Shown: positions 8,889 through 18,695, counted from the first letter of the stretch. The stretch: 64,000 nt of DNA from Pedobacter cryoconitis (GCF_014200595.1 NZ_JACHCG010000003.1:534084-598083); one strand, 5' to 3'. The notes: generated from the sequence alone by a model not told the origin. A program made the numbers and translations.

Positions 8889-11800
8889 TTAAAATAAGGA
8901 GTCCAGTTCTTCCTGGTCCAGCGTTACTGCATCAAAATCTGATGGTGTAAAATGCTGTTCATCCTCATTTTTAATGTGGTAAAGAATACTCTCGAGCTTA
9001 GAGAAAAACAGCTCCATGAACCAGTTCATAGTAGATTCCTGATGTGCTTTTTGATTATAGGTCAGCTCTGCACTCAGCCCGCCAGCCACAACCATGCAAT
9101 TCAGTTCTAGTTTCGCGGTCATTTTATTTACTGGATCAGTATCCCTTCCGGTTGATTGACTGCTGTAGCTAAAAAGATCATTGTTCAGTTCTTTATCAAA
9201 CTGTCCGAGGTAATTAAACCTGATTTCAGTTTGCTGAGCCGGGGTTAAATCAGGGGCACTGCTATATTTTCGAACACCATATCCCAATCCTTTACCAGGG
9301 GTGCTGGCCAGCTGTTCTTTCACTGATTTGATCTGCTCATTTAATGAGCCTGAAATCAGCTCAATTTTAACTGGATACATGGCTGTAAACCAACCTAAAG
9401 TCCTGGAGAGGTTCAAACCATCCAGGTGCCTGCCATGATTTTCTTGTTCTATAATGAAAGTATGTTGTAAAGTCCACTCTTTTAAGGTAAGTGCGAGCGC
9501 TGTATTTAACAATACAGGGACATCTGTCTGATAAATATGGTGTGCTTCTTTCAACAGAAACGCAGTATTTTTGTCGTCCAGTACACGGCGTATTTTTAAG
9601 GCATTTTCAGCACTCCAGTCCATTGTTTCTGATTCCACAGGGATCTCAAATTTTCTTTCTGCCAAAGCAGACCAATGTGCTTCTTCTTCCTTGATTTCAT
9701 CGGATGAAGCGTATTCAGCCAGGGCTGTTTGCCAATCTTTCAAGGAAGCTGTTTTAGCAATTGTTATCGTTTCTCCATTCAACAGGGCATGATAGAAATT
9801 ATATAAATCTTCTAATAAAATCCTCCAGCTCAATCCGTCTACTAATAAATGATGTGCTGTTAAAAACAACTTTTCATCACCCGCAGCATCTGTAAACAAT
9901 GCGGCTTTAAACAGCAGGTCTTTTTGAATATCAAAACTGCCTTTAATCATTTCACAAGCAGATACAAAAGTAGCAGCTGTTGTTTCCAGGCGCTCTACAA
10001 TGAAGTTTTCCGCTAAATGACTGCTATTAAAGAATAACTCTTTTTGATCAGCGTCATAATTCATCCTTAAGCCATCATGTTGTTCTACCAGCTTTACGAA
10101 TGCCTTTTCCAGTAAAGAGAGGTCAAGCTCCCGGTTTAATTTCAGTAAAATAGATTGATTGAAATAAGCCGGATTTTCGAAGTCCTGCGTAAAAAACCAG
10201 GATTCTATTGGAGACAAGGTCTTTTTACCCTGAACAGGTTCCTGTTCATATTGATCAGCCAGCACCATTACAGCCTTTGCGCTGATACTCGCTATAGTAT
10301 GATAAGTAAGGATATCTTTAACATTTAATGAAATCCCCTGGTTGTATAATCTGGATACGATTTGTACAGCTTTAATAGAATCGCCGCCAAGCTCAAAAAA
10401 GTTATCATAAACAGTTAGTCCTTCAGCGCCTAATACTTCTTCCCAGATCACCAGGGAAATTTCTTCGATCTCACTCTGTGCTCTTTCTGTTGGTATGGTT
10501 TGTTTACTATGTCCCGGTTCAGGCAAAGCAGCAAAATTGACTTTGCCATTTTGAGTTAAAGGAATTTCATCGAGCTGTACAAAATAGACAGGAATCATAT
10601 AGTGAGGTAATTTTCCTGCCAGGTGATTCCTTAAATCATCGTCAGAAACCGGCTCTGATAAATCCCTGCTGATATAATAAGCACACAAAACTTTCTGATT
10701 TTGAGCAGTTGTAATCAGTGTGACTACAGCAAAAGACACTGCGCGATAAGCTGTTAAATGTTTCTCAATTTCCTGAAGTTCAATTCTGTAACCATTGAGC
10801 TTAACCTGCAAATCATGACGTCCTATATAAACAATATTGCCATCAGGAAGCTGTTTGGCTATATCTCCTGTTTTATACATTTTTTGTCCTTTAACAAAAG
10901 GATCAGTGATAAATTTTTCAACGGTTAGTTCTTCGTTAAATAAATACCCTCTGGCCAAGCCATCTCCCGCAATATAGATTTCACCATGTACCCCTGTTGC
11001 TACAGGTTTCAGGTATTGATCCAGAATATAGATCCTGGTATTATTTGCCGGAATACCAATCGGCACATAGCTTAGATCCGTGTCAGGATCAGCCTTATAA
11101 ATCATACACCCTACTGTAGCCTCGGTAGGTCCGTATTCATTAAAGATTTCAATATCATGCCCCATTTGAGTAAACAGGTCTTTAACGAGCTTCACGTCCA
11201 GATCTTCACCCCCAACAATAAATCTTCTGATACTGCTTTTTGAATTCAGCAGGTTACTTTCTAAAATCAGTTTAAGATGTGAAGGGGTTAGTTTAATAAT
11301 ATCCGACTGATTTGAACCGATTATTTCTTCCAGACACAGGTCATCTTTATAAATAAGGATTTTATTACCGGTAATTAATGGCGTAAAAATCGAAGTCACC
11401 GTTAAATCAAAAGAGACAGAGGTAAATAAAGGAAAAGTTGATTTTTCAGCACCCACATAACTTTTCGCCGCCCAAAAAATATAATTAACCAGTGATTTAT
11501 GCTCAACCATTACACCTTTAGGATTGCCCGTAGTGCCAGAAGTATAAATTACATAAGCCAGGTCATTTGATTTCTTACTATGGATAGGCTGTTGATTAGA
11601 GAAAATTGATAAATCAAGCTCATTCACTAATACCATTTCAATATCAATCAGCTCACTGAATCTTTTTTGTGTGCCACTACAATCTGTGAGACCGAACTTG
11701 CATTGGCTATTGGTTAATAAGTAACTGATTCTGCTTTCTGGCAAATCTATAGCTACTGGTAAATAAGCTGCGCCTGTTTTAAGGATAGCGAGGATACTGA

Positions 11801-14800
11801 TGATCATTTCAGGGGAACGTTGTTGCAAAACAGCAATGATACTCCCTGGTCTGGCGTCTTTTTTATGCAGATAATTGGCCAGTCTGTTTGCACTATCATT
11901 TAATTGCTGATAGGTCATGGTGATTCCATCAAATTCAATTGCGATAGCTTCCGGGGTTTTAACCGCCTGATCTTCGAACAATTGGTGGATTTTCTGAGTC
12001 GCAGGGTAATCAGCTTTCAATTCACTAAAACGCTCCGCATAAAATTCAAGTTCATTTGTTTTTAAGACAGACAATGCTGCAATTTCGGTATCAGCAGTGG
12101 TAATGATCTGTTTGACCAGATTTTGAAAACTGTCAGCAAACTGAAGAATGGTTTCCTTTTTAAAAAGGCTGGTGGCATATTCTACCCCATAAACAATCGC
12201 CTGACCATACTCGAAAACCTCCATAGATAAATCATATTTGGAGAAACCCGGATCAAAGAAATATCTTTCATAGGTAAAGTCCTGATTTTGAACAGCGGGT
12301 AAGCCCATATTCTGATAAATAAACATCGTATCAAACAGTTTATTTCTGCTGGCATCATGTTGTTTACCACTGATCAGCTGGATTAAATCATCAAAAACAT
12401 AATCCTGATGCTTTAAAGCATTCTTCATCTGCTGATTCACTTCCTGTAAAAACGAACTGAATGTTTCTGTCCCTTTGATTTGTGTACGAAGTGCAAGACT
12501 GTTGACAAAAACACCTTGCATTTGTTGTAAATCAGGATGATGACGTCCTGAAACCGGGATACCGGTCATCAGATTTTCCTGACCAGTATATTTAGCAAGC
12601 AGCACATTATAAACCGCAAATAACAAGACATGTAAAGTACATTGATGCTGCGCAGCAAATTCTTTAAGTTTCAGCGTGGTTTCCTCACTTAACTCAAATT
12701 CAATTTTGCTGCCTTTTTTGTTGAAAACTGCCGGGCGCTGTGTATCTAAAGGTAATTCCAATACAGGAATTTCACCTTTCAACTGTTCACGCCAGTATTG
12801 ATCTGCTAAATGATTAGTGTCTTTTAACAGCCCTTTTTCCCAGGCTGCATAATCTTTATATTGAATGGATGGTTTAACCACATCATTCCCACCATAAAGA
12901 CTAAATAACTCCGTGATAAAATTATAGATTGAAATTCCATCAGAGATGATGTGATGAAAATCAAAAAACAGATATTGTTCTAAACCCGCAGTCACTAAAG
13001 TGATATTGAATAATGCCCCGGTATTTAAATTAAAGGGTCTAACAAGCGCTTTCAATGTAAGATCAATTTCAGCCGACCCGGTTATTTCCAAAGTCCCGAT
13101 TTCAAATTCAAGTTGCTCATGAACTGTGAATCCAGGATCTTCCTGCAATTCAAAATTCATTCTTAAAGCATCGTGTCTTTTGATCAGTTCAGTAGTGCAG
13201 GCCTGTAATTGAGCTGCATCTATTTTTCCGCTTAATTTTAAAGCCAGCGGAATGTTGTAAGCTACTGATGTTCTGTCAAGCTCCCACAGATAGTAAAGTC
13301 TTTTTTGAACAGAAGAGGCCGGATAAATTCCCGCAGCAGCAGTAATTGCTATTGGCTCATAGCTTTGCTCTTCTAATTGTGTAATTTCTAAAGCCATCAT
13401 TTGTATAGTTGGCTTTTCATATATTTTTTGAATCGGGAGTTCTACTTTGAACTCCTTCAGACATTTCATACTTAATTGTGCTGCTTTCAATGAGTTTCCA
13501 CCCATTTTAAAGAAGTCAGCAGTGGAACTGGTCATATCAGTTTTTAAAACATCGCTCCAGATCTTTGCTACACGGGCTGCAATTCCAGTATGGATTTCAG
13601 TTAATCCGGTATCCATTGTAACTTCTTCCGACAACTCCTGGATTTTAACCTTAACCTCATCAAATACCCCTTTGTTAAATTGATCACGCAGCACAAACCG
13701 TTGTAATTTCCCACTGGTTGTTCGTGGAATATTTTTAACTGGAATAATATGATCTGCCATGAACCCTGCTCTGCTGTTAATCAGTGCTGCTGCTTTTTTA
13801 TAAACAGGCATAAAACATTCCAGCGAGCCTCTATGGAAGATGAAAGCAACCGTTTCATCTCTTTGCGTATCCGGATTAAAGTATCCGGTTACGACCATTT
13901 TATTCAGGCCAACACCTGGTATTTCTTCTGCCACAGCTTCAATATCATGTGGGTAGAAATTCTGGCCATTGATAAAAATAATATCTTTTGCTCTGCCCGT
14001 AATGTATAATGAGCCATCTTTAAAGAATCCCAGATCGCCTGTTTTTAACCAGCCATCTGCTACTAATATTTTTGAAGTTTCGATCGGGTTATTGTAATAG
14101 CCCTGCGTCACATTATCCCCTTTAATCTGGATATGACCAATGGTCAGATCTGCAACCTGATTGTTATCCTCGTCAGCAATTCTAACCGAGCAATCACTAA
14201 CCGGCTTGCCTACATTGACAAAAGAGGCTGCATCTTCAGGATTCACATAAGAGATATGATTTCCAGGGTTTAGTTTATTTCTGTCCAGATCGACCCAATT
14301 CACTTCGTCATCCATATGCGGGATAGTCACTGCCAATGTCGCTTCTGCTAAACCATAAACTGGGCACATTGCCGCCGTTTTTAAACCATAAGGCAACATA
14401 TTAGCTAAAAACTCATGGCATAATTTTACGGATACAGGTTCTGCACCGTTAAAGATTAACCTGACTTTAGAAAGGTCCCAATTTTGAGGCGCTTCAGTAA
14501 TACAGTTTTTCAAAATATAACTATACCCAAAATTTGGAGAGCAGAGTACTGTAGTTTGATATTGACTGGCCTTATCCAGCCACAAGCCCGGACGACGGAT
14601 AAAAAGATTGGTAGGAATCAGGTATTGATTCATTCCGGCAAACAACGGATTCAGGTGGAAACCAATCAACCCCATATCATGGGTGAGCGGCATCCAGCTG
14701 ATCATCGCATCATTAGTTGTATAACTGCCAGCTTTACTGATCGCGTTGATATTGGTAACCAGATTTTTGTGGGTCACCATTACTCCCTTTGGATTACCGG

Positions 14801-15314
14801 TAGAACCTGAAGAAAACTGAATAAAGGCAATATCATTTTCCTTTACGTCGTGTATTTTTCCATCAGGGCCTTCTGCTAAGACTGCCGTTTCATTAATAAT
14901 TCTTCCGGCGATATCAGCAAATAAATTTTCATAGTCTTTTTCTGCCAGTTCAGTTAAACGCTTCAGATTATCGGCATGGATAACCAGGTAAGGGTTATTC
15001 AGCACTGGCCATATATTGAATAATTTTTTCTTATGTTCTTCATTCTGCCCAACTGACAAGGGCACAGGAATGATACCGCCTAAAATACAAGCCCAGAAAA
15101 CAATAATAAAAGTCCTGTTACTGTCGATCTGAAAAACAAGTTCGTTTCCAGGCTTCAGCCCCATTTCCTGTAAATTATGTAATGCTTTAAGCGAAGAATT
15201 ATAGAGTTGTCCGTAAGAAAGAAATACCTCAGTATTTCCACCATCTATAAAGGTTATTCCTTTATTTTCAGTATTCTTTCTTTGTTCAAATACGGCAATA
15301 AGATTAGTCAGCAT
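8889..15314 (-). CDS. FAAL-ACP-C-A(Asn)-T-E lipopeptide initiation NRPS
   Basis: This 2,141-residue protein carries, in order: fatty acyl-AMP ligase (residues 1-560, FSSGSTGNPKG near 168), acyl carrier domain (MGGNSLKAAQ near 601), condensation (HHIISDGIS near 788), adenylation (VIYTSGTTGNPKG near 1253), carrier (LGGDSIKAVQ near 1640) and epimerization domain (HHLLVDGLSW near 1818, NYLGQFD near 2031). Reading the ten Stachelhaus positions by eye gives D-L-T-K-I-G-E-V-G-K, one residue from the asparagine code DLTKLGEVGK. The predicted product on the second carrier is N-acyl-D-asparagine. There is no thioesterase, so the chain passes to another protein, probably the C-A-T-KS-AT protein. It follows the type II thioesterase gene after 36 bases. 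Domain calls are firm, Asn is likely, the acyl chain length is unknown. Confidence 0.96.
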   Translation of the reverse strand: MLTNLIAVFEQRKNTENKGITFIDGGNTEVFLSYGQLYNSSLKALHNLQEMGLKPGNELVFQIDSNRTFIIVFWACILGGIIPVPLSVGQNEEHKKKLFNIWPVLNNPYLVIHADNLKRLTELAEKDYENLFADIAGRIINETAVLAEGPDGKIHDVKENDIAFIQFSSGSTGNPKGVMVTHKNLVTNINAISKAGSYTTNDAMISWMPLTHDMGLIGFHLNPLFAGMNQYLIPTNLFIRRPGLWLDKASQYQTTVLCSPNFGYSYILKNCITEAPQNWDLSKVRLIFNGAEPVSVKLCHEFLANMLPYGLKTAAMCPVYGLAEATLAVTIPHMDDEVNWVDLDRNKLNPGNHISYVNPEDAASFVNVGKPVSDCSVRIADEDNNQVADLTIGHIQIKGDNVTQGYYNNPIETSKILVADGWLKTGDLGFFKDGSLYITGRAKDIIFINGQNFYPHDIEAVAEEIPGVGLNKMVVTGYFNPDTQRDETVAFIFHRGSLECFMPVYKKAAALINSRAGFMADHIIPVKNIPRTTSGKLQRFVLRDQFNKGVFDEVKVKIQELSEEVTMDTGLTEIHTGIAARVAKIWSDVLKTDMTSSTADFFKMGGNSLKAAQLSMKCLKEFKVELPIQKIYEKPTIQMMALEITQLEEQSYEPIAITAAAGIYPASSVQKRLYYLWELDRTSVAYNIPLALKLSGKIDAAQLQACTTELIKRHDALRMNFELQEDPGFTVHEQLEFEIGTLEITGSAEIDLTLKALVRPFNLNTGALFNITLVTAGLEQYLFFDFHHIISDGISIYNFITELFSLYGGNDVVKPSIQYKDYAAWEKGLLKDTNHLADQYWREQLKGEIPVLELPLDTQRPAVFNKKGSKIEFELSEETTLKLKEFAAQHQCTLHVLLFAVYNVLLAKYTGQENLMTGIPVSGRHHPDLQQMQGVFVNSLALRTQIKGTETFSSFLQEVNQQMKNALKHQDYVFDDLIQLISGKQHDASRNKLFDTMFIYQNMGLPAVQNQDFTYERYFFDPGFSKYDLSMEVFEYGQAIVYGVEYATSLFKKETILQFADSFQNLVKQIITTADTEIAALSVLKTNELEFYAERFSELKADYPATQKIHQLFEDQAVKTPEAIAIEFDGITMTYQQLNDSANRLANYLHKKDARPGSIIAVLQQRSPEMIISILAILKTGAAYLPVAIDLPESRISYLLTNSQCKFGLTDCSGTQKRFSELIDIEMVLVNELDLSIFSNQQPIHSKKSNDLAYVIYTSGTTGNPKGVMVEHKSLVNYIFWAAKSYVGAEKSTFPLFTSVSFDLTVTSIFTPLITGNKILIYKDDLCLEEIIGSNQSDIIKLTPSHLKLILESNLLNSKSSIRRFIVGGEDLDVKLVKDLFTQMGHDIEIFNEYGPTEATVGCMIYKADPDTDLSYVPIGIPANNTRIYILDQYLKPVATGVHGEIYIAGDGLARGYLFNEELTVEKFITDPFVKGQKMYKTGDIAKQLPDGNIVYIGRHDLQVKLNGYRIELQEIEKHLTAYRAVSFAVVTLITTAQNQKVLCAYYISRDLSEPVSDDDLRNHLAGKLPHYMIPVYFVQLDEIPLTQNGKVNFAALPEPGHSKQTIPTERAQSEIEEISLVIWEEVLGAEGLTVYDNFFELGGDSIKAVQIVSRLYNQGISLNVKDILTYHTIASISAKAVMVLADQYEQEPVQGKKTLSPIESWFFTQDFENPAYFNQSILLKLNRELDLSLLEKAFVKLVEQHDGLRMNYDADQKELFFNSSHLAENFIVERLETTAATFVSACEMIKGSFDIQKDLLFKAALFTDAAGDEKLFLTAHHLLVDGLSWRILLEDLYNFYHALLNGETITIAKTASLKDWQTALAEYASSDEIKEEEAHWSALAERKFEIPVESETMDWSAENALKIRRVLDDKNTAFLLKEAHHIYQTDVPVLLNTALALTLKEWTLQHTFIIEQENHGRHLDGLNLSRTLGWFTAMYPVKIELISGSLNEQIKSVKEQLASTPGKGLGYGVRKYSSAPDLTPAQQTEIRFNYLGQFDKELNNDLFSYSSQSTGRDTDPVNKMTAKLELNCMVVAGGLSAELTYNQKAHQESTMNWFMELFFSKLESILYHIKNEDEQHFTPSDFDAVTLDQEELDSLF

Positions 15315-15350
15315 AGTGAAATATGATTAAGATTAGGATGGAGAAGCGTG

Positions 15351-16052
15351 TTAGGCTAAAGTGTTGTTGATTATTTTGGTAATCTGTGTTGTTTCATCAT
15401 GCAGAAAGAAATGTCCGCCGTTGAAATAGTAGGTAGTACAAAGTTTATGTGTGTGTCTTTTCCAGCTGTCACACTGTTCAGCAGTTAAATCTTCATCTTT
15501 TCCTAAAAGAATGCTGAGCTGATGATCGAGTGGTCTGATTACTGCATTGATATCTTCCGATTCGGATAACCTGAAATCATTTCTCAATAAAGGCAGGAAC
15601 AGTTGCATTAATTCAGGATGTTCAAAAAACTCAGGTGGGGTACCACCCAGTTTAACTACTGCTTCCAGGAATTCCTGTTCATTCATCAGATGATATTTCT
15701 TTTTATCATCTCTTTTGATTCCCGGTGCACCGCGGCCTGAAAGGAATACGTGAACCGGCTGCGAAACCTTCGCTTCCCTGATTCTTTGGGTCAGGTGATA
15801 AGCTAACATAGCGCCCATGCTATGTCCGAATATAGCGTAAGGAGTTTGGGTGATATCTTTGCTGATAAAGTTGAAAATATCTTCAACAGCCTCAGGGATG
15901 TTCTGATAATATTCCTCATGCATCCTTCTTCCCCGGCCGGCCAGTTCAATCGGAACCAGTTCAATGGATGAGTGCAGCTGCTGACTCCATTTATTATAAA
16001 TTATGGCAGATCCGCCCGCATAAGGGATACAGAAAAGTTTCATCTTCTTCAT
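15351..16052 (-). CDS. Type II thioesterase (assembly-line editing)
   Basis: This 233-residue alpha/beta hydrolase has the TEII hallmarks: CIPYAGGSA near the N terminus (oxyanion region), nucleophile serine S78 in GHSMGA, and a late catalytic histidine in NGGHFFL near 216. Type II thioesterases remove stalled or wrong acyl groups from carrier domains. Its start codon overlaps the stop of the 92-residue gene (ATGA), so the two are translationally coupled, and the NRPS gene follows at once. Length is typical of the family (230-260). Confidence 0.93.
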   Translation of the reverse strand: MKKMKLFCIPYAGGSAIIYNKWSQQLHSSIELVPIELAGRGRRMHEEYYQNIPEAVEDIFNFISKDITQTPYAIFGHSMGAMLAYHLTQRIREAKVSQPVHVFLSGRGAPGIKRDDKKKYHLMNEQEFLEAVVKLGGTPPEFFEHPELMQLFLPLLRNDFRLSESEDINAVIRPLDHQLSILLGKDEDLTAEQCDSWKRHTHKLCTTYYFNGGHFFLHDETTQITKIINNTLA

Positions 16053-16327
16053 TCTGCACTGGTGTTAAATTCTACGCGCCATTCCAATGGAGAAAGGCTT
16101 TTATCTGCGTTTATTTGATATTGTATGCGCTGGTGAATTCCAAGTTCCTGCCATATTTCATCCAGTTTCGACTCATCTGTTGGTGTCAAAAAGAATACTG
16201 CGGCAGTTAAACGGGTTAAAACTTCTTCATAAGGCACATGCCACGCTGTAATCAGTTGTTTTGTTTTTAAAACTTCCAGGTGACTTTTCACTTCGTTGAT
16301 TTCAGGTACATTTCCAATTTGTTTCAT
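16049..16327 (-). CDS. Unknown 92-aa protein at the head of the NRPS operon
   Basis: I do not recognise this protein. It is small, acidic and soluble, with predicted helices and no cysteine. The C-terminal half (residues 45-92) contains TPTDESKLDEIWQELG, followed by a segment that may form strands. It is not an MbtH protein, as the MbtH tryptophan pattern is missing. It lies 141 bases after the NusG paralog and overlaps the thioesterase start by four bases, so it is made together with the assembly line. A partner or regulator of it is conceivable. Confidence 0.72.
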   Translation of the reverse strand: MKQIGNVPEINEVKSHLEVLKTKQLITAWHVPYEEVLTRLTAAVFFLTPTDESKLDEIWQELGIHQRIQYQINADKSLSPLEWRVEFNTSAE

Positions 16328-16468
16328 GTTGTCTTTTTTTAATAATTAATAGTCAATAGTATGCTGGGTCCACAGCTTCGCTGAGGGCAATCACATTTGG
16401 AATGTGCACCTTTGATTTTTAAAATTTACAGGGTAATTACAGGGGAAGGGAACTCTTGACGGAGAGGA

Positions 16469-16990
16469 CTAGTTTACTAATTCTACTGGTCTGATGGAAG
16501 ACTGGTCAACTTCAAATGAAACAAATTGATTGAGGGTATCGATCTTTATTCCAAATCTTTTGCGGCCTTTTCTTTCGAAAACTACGCCTTTAAATCCTTC
16601 AAAAGGGCCATCAATGATATCTACTGTTTCTCCCATTTGAATACTGCGTTCCACAGTCAGGTCAGGTTCAACGTTTAATTTCCTGATGATATCGATATCA
16701 GAATCCGAAACAACAACGGGTTGTTTACTACAGCAAACATAATGTGATACGCCATAGAAATTAAGGATATCAAATCTTTCCTGTGGGGTTGTTTTCACAA
16801 AAATATAGTTCGGAAACAGGGCAACTTCAACAGTTTTTTTACGGTCACTCCATTGTTTAGTTACTTTTTGCACTGGTAAAAAGCAGGTAATATTTGCTCT
16901 TGACAAAGCCCTCTCAATATTTTTTTCCAATTGCGGGTAAGTGTAGACCACATACCATTTATTTGGGGAAGTAATTTGGTGGTTAATCAT
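16469..16990 (-). CDS. NusG-paralog antiterminator (UpxY/LoaP type)
   Basis: The 173 residues show an N-terminal NGN domain opening with WYVVYTYPQLEKNIERAL and containing ALFPNYIFVK, then a KOW-like segment around residues 118-145 (GETVDIIDGPFEGFKGVVF). Specialised NusG paralogs bind RNA polymerase at their own operon and suppress termination; in Bacteroides UpxY proteins do this for capsule operons and LoaP does it for antibiotic operons in Firmicutes. Its place as first enzyme-sized gene of a more than 17-kb NRPS/PKS operon fits exactly. It follows the 53-aa peptide gene by 52 bases. Housekeeping NusG is unlikely because the secE/rplK neighbourhood is missing. Confidence 0.9.
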   Translation of the reverse strand: MINHQITSPNKWYVVYTYPQLEKNIERALSRANITCFLPVQKVTKQWSDRKKTVEVALFPNYIFVKTTPQERFDILNFYGVSHYVCCSKQPVVVSDSDIDIIRKLNVEPDLTVERSIQMGETVDIIDGPFEGFKGVVFERKGRKRFGIKIDTLNQFVSFEVDQSSIRPVELVN

Positions 16991-17042
16991 AGTTTGTAAA
17001 GTTTATCTTATAGGTCGGCTATTTATTGTTTGACGCTGATGA

Positions 17043-17204
17043 TTAGAACATGATCCCTGAAGAAGTCAAAGTATCCGGAGAAGGACCAGTCGTTGTTGCT
17101 GTAACATATCCATTGTTCTGACCGGTAGAAACCTGAGCAGAGAATTTACTGATGATTTGTTTTTGGATGCTAACTGTTGCGATTTTGTTGCCTTTCTTTT
17201 TCAT
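17043..17204 (-). CDS. RiPP-like precursor peptide, 53 aa, no cysteine
   Basis: The ORF starts with ATG at 17204 and ends with TAA at 17043. Residues 11-22 read VSIQKQIISKFS, the amphipathic leader pattern of Bacteroidota class I lanthipeptide precursors, and the C-terminal half is rich in Thr and Ser (YVTATTTGPSPDTLTSSGIM). It matches the 49-aa peptide on the other strand at the same leader positions and in the last ten residues (DTLT-x-S-x-x-M-x), where the cysteine of that peptide is replaced by isoleucine. Its promoter is nearly the same as that of the 49-aa peptide. It is first in the NRPS operon, 52 bases ahead of the NusG paralog. The function is inferred: substrate of the nearby LanB, or a signal peptide. 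Confidence 0.75.
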   Translation of the reverse strand: MKKKGNKIATVSIQKQIISKFSAQVSTGQNNGYVTATTTGPSPDTLTSSGIMF

Positions 17205-17564
17205 AATGTCTAGTTATAAATGAGTGAATAAGTTTGTTTATCTTTTTTGTTGAAACAAATATGTCCGATTAATACATCTAAAAAATATTTCTTCGACCAA
17301 AGTGAGAGTTTATAGTACAAAAGCATTTTTTGATTGCTTTTTTCATCAGTTAAGATCCTGAAATTTTCAAAAAACAGTCCTGGTAATTGACCCCTTACCT
17401 ACTTACACAAAAAATTACTGTTCCTTAATACAGCTTACACACAAACACACAAGTTACTAATTACTAAACAGTTACTACAAACACAACAGTTCTCTTAAAA
17501 GGATTTCCTTCAACACGAATAAAAGCATTACTTTAGCCTTAAGTAAATTTGATTAACCTGTTGA
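17205..17564. promoter_or_regulatory. Divergent control region between NRPS/peptide operon and the LytS/LytTR operon
   Basis: This 360-base stretch has no gene. Its left half holds the promoter and direct-repeat operator of the 53-aa peptide operon. The right half, up to the kinase start, is A/C-rich on the plus strand and contains two copies of AGTTACTA about 20 bases apart (near 17451 and 17470), which could be a second regulator site for autoregulation. No terminator was seen. Confidence 0.6.
17256..17323 (-). promoter_or_regulatory. LytTR-type operator and promoter of the 53-aa peptide/NRPS operon
   Basis: On the minus strand CTTTTG begins at 17323 and CTTTGGTCGAAG begins at 17302, exactly 21 bases later. 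The -7-like element CATATTTG (17263-17256) follows 33 bases after the TTGG. The same arrangement with the same spacings occurs ahead of the 49-aa peptide. Direct repeats two helical turns apart are the known binding mode of LytTR regulators. Confidence 0.75.
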
Positions 17565-18695
17565 ATGATAAAACCGTCTTACCTCACACCAAGATTAAAT
17601 AGATATAATACCTGGGTATCTAATATAAACTGGTCGAAAACTTATTCTTCCAAAGCACGAATTGCAATACACATAGTCATGTGGCTCTGTTTATCCATGC
17701 TGTATCTGGGAACCTATAACAGGTTTGATAAAAACCTGAGCTGGCTGCTTGCTACAAAGGATTTAACATCTGTGATGATCATTTTTTATAGTCTCTCTTA
17801 TTATGTGCTGCCTAAATTATTATTTAAAGGAAAAATTATCAGTACCCTGCTTTTTGCGGCGGTTGCTTATATCATTTACGGGAGCCTGACTTACCTGGCG
17901 ACCTATATCATCAATAACTTTTATGTTCCATCTGAGCGGCTGCAAACCTATGCACAAAGAATATTAGACCATGGTTTTGCGGGAGTATTAAGTTGGTGGG
18001 GTGTCAAGTTCTACATTCTGGATTTTCTGTATACAATTGCACCTCCGGTAGCTTTAAAATTAATGAAATCAATAGTTGACCAGAGCAATAAAAGAATTGT
18101 CCTGGAACGTGACAACCTCAATCTGGAAATTAATTTCCTGAAAGCACAGATCAATCCTCACTTTCTGTTTAATACATTGAACAATATTTACAGAATGGTC
18201 AATAAACAGGATCCAAATACCGCAGATATGGTTTTGCACCTTTCTGACCTGATGCGGTATACACTTTATGAATCCAATGTCGATAAAATACCTCTGGACC
18301 GCGAAGCACAATTCATTAAAGATTATCTTGAACTAGAACGTATACGTTACGGAGAAGAAGTCAGTATTACAACAGATATGGCCGAAGATTTCGGTAAAAT
18401 AAAAATTGTCCCGCTGATCCTGTTCCCTTTTATCGAAAATGCTTTTAAGCATGGGGCCGATGCTACAGTAGAAAATTCGTGGATTGAAATATCCGTCAAA
18501 CTGTTAGGGAATGATTTGCATTTTGAGGTAAACAATAGCGTCAGCCCTCATATTGGCAGTAAAAGTAATTTTGGAGGAGTAGGAATGGTGAATGTTAAAA
18601 AGAGACTTACCATCCATTATGCCGATAAATATAACTTATCAATTAAGCAGGAAAACGGGGCTTATAAAGTTAAACTTCAGCTAACTTTAAATTGA
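17565..18695 (+). CDS. LytS/YehU-type membrane sensor histidine kinase
   Basis: The 376-residue protein has four or five membrane segments in residues 35-170, a short coiled linker (NKRIVLERDNLNLEINFLKAQ) and the His_kinase motif INPHFLFNTLNNIY with the phospho-accepting histidine near residue 198. A HATPase segment follows (PLILFPFIENAFKHG; GGVGMVNVKKRL). There is no large extracellular sensor domain, so the ligand is probably sensed in the membrane, as for peptide-sensing kinases. It lies 54 bases ahead of the LytTR regulator and is transcribed away from the NRPS operon. Confidence 0.92.
   Translation: MIKPSYLTPRLNRYNTWVSNINWSKTYSSKARIAIHIVMWLCLSMLYLGTYNRFDKNLSWLLATKDLTSVMIIFYSLSYYVLPKLLFKGKIISTLLFAAVAYIIYGSLTYLATYIINNFYVPSERLQTYAQRILDHGFAGVLSWWGVKFYILDFLYTIAPPVALKLMKSIVDQSNKRIVLERDNLNLEINFLKAQINPHFLFNTLNNIYRMVNKQDPNTADMVLHLSDLMRYTLYESNVDKIPLDREAQFIKDYLELERIRYGEEVSITTDMAEDFGKIKIVPLILFPFIENAFKHGADATVENSWIEISVKLLGNDLHFEVNNSVSPHIGSKSNFGGVGMVNVKKRLTIHYADKYNLSIKQENGAYKVKLQLTLN

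Noticed and set aside
1-16327. ClbP/ZmaM-like D-Asn peptidase or terminal thioesterase in the visible cluster
   Set aside because: I looked for a membrane-bound serine peptidase and a terminal TE domain and found none; they would have to lie beyond position 1 or elsewhere.
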